DNA of 64,000 bases from Synchiropus splendidus (lineage: Eukaryota; Chordata; Actinopteri; Syngnathiformes; Callionymidae). Shown in pieces: positions 61,561 to 64,000 of this stretch. The translations under genes were made by a program, and so were the position numbers. The stretch's first letter is position 1. Every line of letters starts with the position of its first letter. The notes under the pieces were generated by a model. It worked only from the letters and a program-made list of their open reading frames with translations. It did no database searches and was not told the DNA's origin. The stretch lies in NCBI RefSeq assembly GCF_027744825.2, contig NC_071342.1:10869501-10933500 (forward strand), given 5' to 3'.

Positions 61561-64000
61561 TAATGACAACAACAATAGTAATAACAACAATCTTTGCTGT
61601 ACTGTAGAGGCTCTCTTGTTGGTTTCTTCCTCATTTCCTGAGCGCAGGGGGCTGTCAAGACACTTAAACTGAGTTGACTAAAAAATCAGAGTTTGCTGAA
61701 GGGAATAAATGAGGGATTGAGGGAACTGGACTGGACCAAAAGACTCACCTGCTAACTTGAAAGTGAAAAAAGAAGAAAGAATGTATCATCATTGTTTTTC
61801 AGATGATAGAAGTCTTTCTTGAGAGCAGCATGGGAGCCCTTCACCTCTATTTGTCTGGCCCTGATGAGCCTGGTGTGAAGTTCAAGTCTCCGCTGCAACA
61901 TTTGCAGTCCTGCTGTTGATGAGTTTCGATCAGTACTTTGCAGTTCTAGCCGCCCAACACACTTCCTTATTTGCTGATGTTTTTCCACCAGTAGAGTTCT
62001 TATACCGGTCCATGGTTCTTCTTCTCATTCATCTTGTTTGAATTTATCATGCAGCAATAACCACTTGCACTAGCCAAAGCACAGCACAACATTTGTGACA
62101 CAAATGTATTTGCCATCGCAGTCATGAGTAAAGTTGATGGGCAGAGTCAGTGTTTTCAGAATAAAGAACAGCAGCTTGCATCAGGCTGCTGACAACAATG
62201 CCGTCCGCCACATATTTAATTGCCACTTTTCTCCTCCCAACACGCGTCACACCGAGTAACTTTTCAAATAGAAACCTGGTTAATGTTGACGCACATAATC
62301 CAAGTACTTCCATCTCTGAGTTCCCAATTGAGTCCCCATCCTTCAGGCATCTGTTTCCACTTCCCAGCTGCCTCTCCGACTAAAACAATATCATCACCTC
62401 CAAAATGCGCTCCAACTAATCACCCTATCAATTTAAGACTGACCCGTTGCCATGGCAGCAGCTCCGGGGTTCAATTTGGGCTGCCAGGGCGAAGTCGGAT
62501 TCAGATTAATAGATCCGACTCTGACGGGTTAGATGAAACTCCAATTAAACTTCCGACTGAGGCAGGGCTGCGGGGAATATCTCACTTCAGTCTGGGAGCC
62601 GTCAGGAAATGAGACGGAGTCTTCTCGACCTCGACGCTGGAGATATGGGTGAGCGATTGAAGGGTTGAAGTTGAGAGGCTTAAGCACTTGAGCTGAGTGA
62701 ACCATCACTATTATGATTTGGGTTGATTTCAGGGTCATTTAACAATTACAATTACGACCCAAGAAGCCGTTCTGGTCTTCTCCAGCATGTAAATCACAGA
62801 CTTGGCAGCTCAGATGTGTCTGCAGTTACTCTTCTCCTCATGTCGCTGCTGTCAGACCAGACATGATATGTAGCTGACAGACCACTTTTCAGCTCAGAGG
62901 TGCAACCAGCCAGAAAAACGCATCTGTGTATCAATCAACCGGAACACGTCTGGATCCTGATCCACATCTAGTTCACCCGCAGGGAAGACATGGAGCTCAG
63001 ACCTGACTATTGAAGGATAGTTCGGCTCTTCACCGTCAACTTTCATGAGTCTTTTTTTTATGCCCAAAACTGAGGCATTCCAAAAGCGTGTCATGCTGAC
63101 TCTGTGCTCTGGCAATAAACGGTGAGTAATACAGGAACTGCATGACACAAGTCTGTCCAAGTCACGAAAACGTGAACCCCCAAACAAATTAATTTTACAA
63201 TGAGTTGAGAAAGATCTCTTGATGATCCAAGCCTTTGGACCGCCACTCTCATCGGCATCGGACGTCTGGCGGGCGAGGGTTGATGCTTCAAAGTTAAACA
63301 TGATTCAAAGTATTTGAAATCTATTTTGAAATGTCACCAGAAGTGATTTCACTTTTTCCACTTATTTCCTGTAACGATCATCTCATATTGCAACTTGACC
63401 AAAACCGCTGCAATAAATAGAACTCAGTTCTATTTCCATCATGGTGCAGCGTGGTTCAGCGTCTCATTTGGTGTGAGTCGTTCTGTTGAGTTGCGCAGCT
63501 CAAAAAACGCTTTTGGTGCGAGTCCGGCATAAGAGATGAGACCATCGACCACAGCATTCTAAGGGTACAACAGAAAAAAGTAGTAAGATACACCACACTA
63601 CTGTAGGGTCAAACAGCCATCCAACACAATAAACCTATGAACCTGTTGTACAGACATAGCATTACAGCTAGCCTGGATCGGGTGGATACAGTTTGTTAGA
63701 GAGGTTTTCCTTTAATATAAAGGCTTAACAGATCTAATGATATACGTAACACTGTACTAACAGCATCATAATATACAGGTAACAAGTATTCCATCGCCAA
63801 ATTCCTGCAAATACCCAGCTGAAGATTTAATAGGGAAAAAATGGCAGAATATTTACAATCATTCATGTAAACAGATGTAAATGAATGATTTAAACTTAAA
63901 ATGTTATTTCTTTAGAATTAAAAAAAAATATTTTATTGATTCAAAAAAGAATATGTTGAGTTATTGAGTTAAAAGATGGTGGTTTAGAAAGTAAGAACAA

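Larger units (their letters stand above)
59552..64000 (-). other. Upstream of the marchf8 distal start; no gene recognised
   Basis: Probably a 5' UTR intron of marchf8. A candidate splice donor (TTAGCAG/GTGAGTC) on the minus strand near 61750 could end an untranslated exon, but this is weak. An (ATT)n tract and repeat fragments are listed separately. Confidence 0.4.

Noticed and set aside
62894..63301. 135-codon minus-strand ORF
   Set aside because: It has no recognised motif and no splice partners. A degraded retroelement is possible but I could not support it.

Overview
This is a piece of vertebrate, almost certainly teleost fish, nuclear genome. The genes are split into many short exons with GT-AG introns. 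The intergenic DNA carries (TA)n/(CA)n microsatellites and degraded interspersed repeats of kinds familiar from fish genomes. The exons I could join translate into close relatives of four known vertebrate genes. No gene was identified by a database search. The calls rest on reading the translations, exon phases and splice sites, and on recalled knowledge of the families.

Layout, left to right. (1) About 1-7.8 kb, minus strand: the 5' part of tet1. It has one large coding exon (4245-6023) that ends with a TET/IDAX-type CXXC zinc finger, and a CpG-island promoter at about 7.2-7.83 kb. The catalytic exons are not in the window and must lie to the left. (2) 8.9-12.1 kb, plus strand: slc25a16, a complete 9-exon mitochondrial carrier of 317 aa. 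A hAT-type transposon sits four bases inside the donor of its last intron. tet1 and slc25a16 are head to head, as in human. (3) 12.1-15.9 kb: intergenic, microsatellite- and repeat-rich. (4) 16.08-21.66 kb, plus strand: alox5, arachidonate 5-lipoxygenase, complete, 14 exons, 674 aa, with iron ligands, FLAP-facing tryptophans and cork residues all in register with human. (5) 24.2-59.6 kb, minus strand: marchf8, a membrane RING-CH ubiquitin ligase, convergent with alox5. Its six core coding exons are spread over 35 kb. Two extra pieces are supported: an internal alternative first exon (47332-47361) beside a CpG-rich stretch, and a large alternative cassette exon (34083-34939 or 34946). (6) 59.6-64 kb: probable upstream intron of marchf8, with repeat fragments.

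The genes are functionally unrelated: DNA demethylation, mitochondrial carrier, leukotriene synthesis and membrane-protein ubiquitination. The window is a synteny block, not a pathway cluster. I found no new biological system. The observations most worth checking are the marchf8 cassette exon with two acceptors 7 nt apart that suit two different upstream exons, the hAT element touching the slc25a16 splice donor, and the loss in this 5-lipoxygenase of three regulatory features known from the human enzyme.
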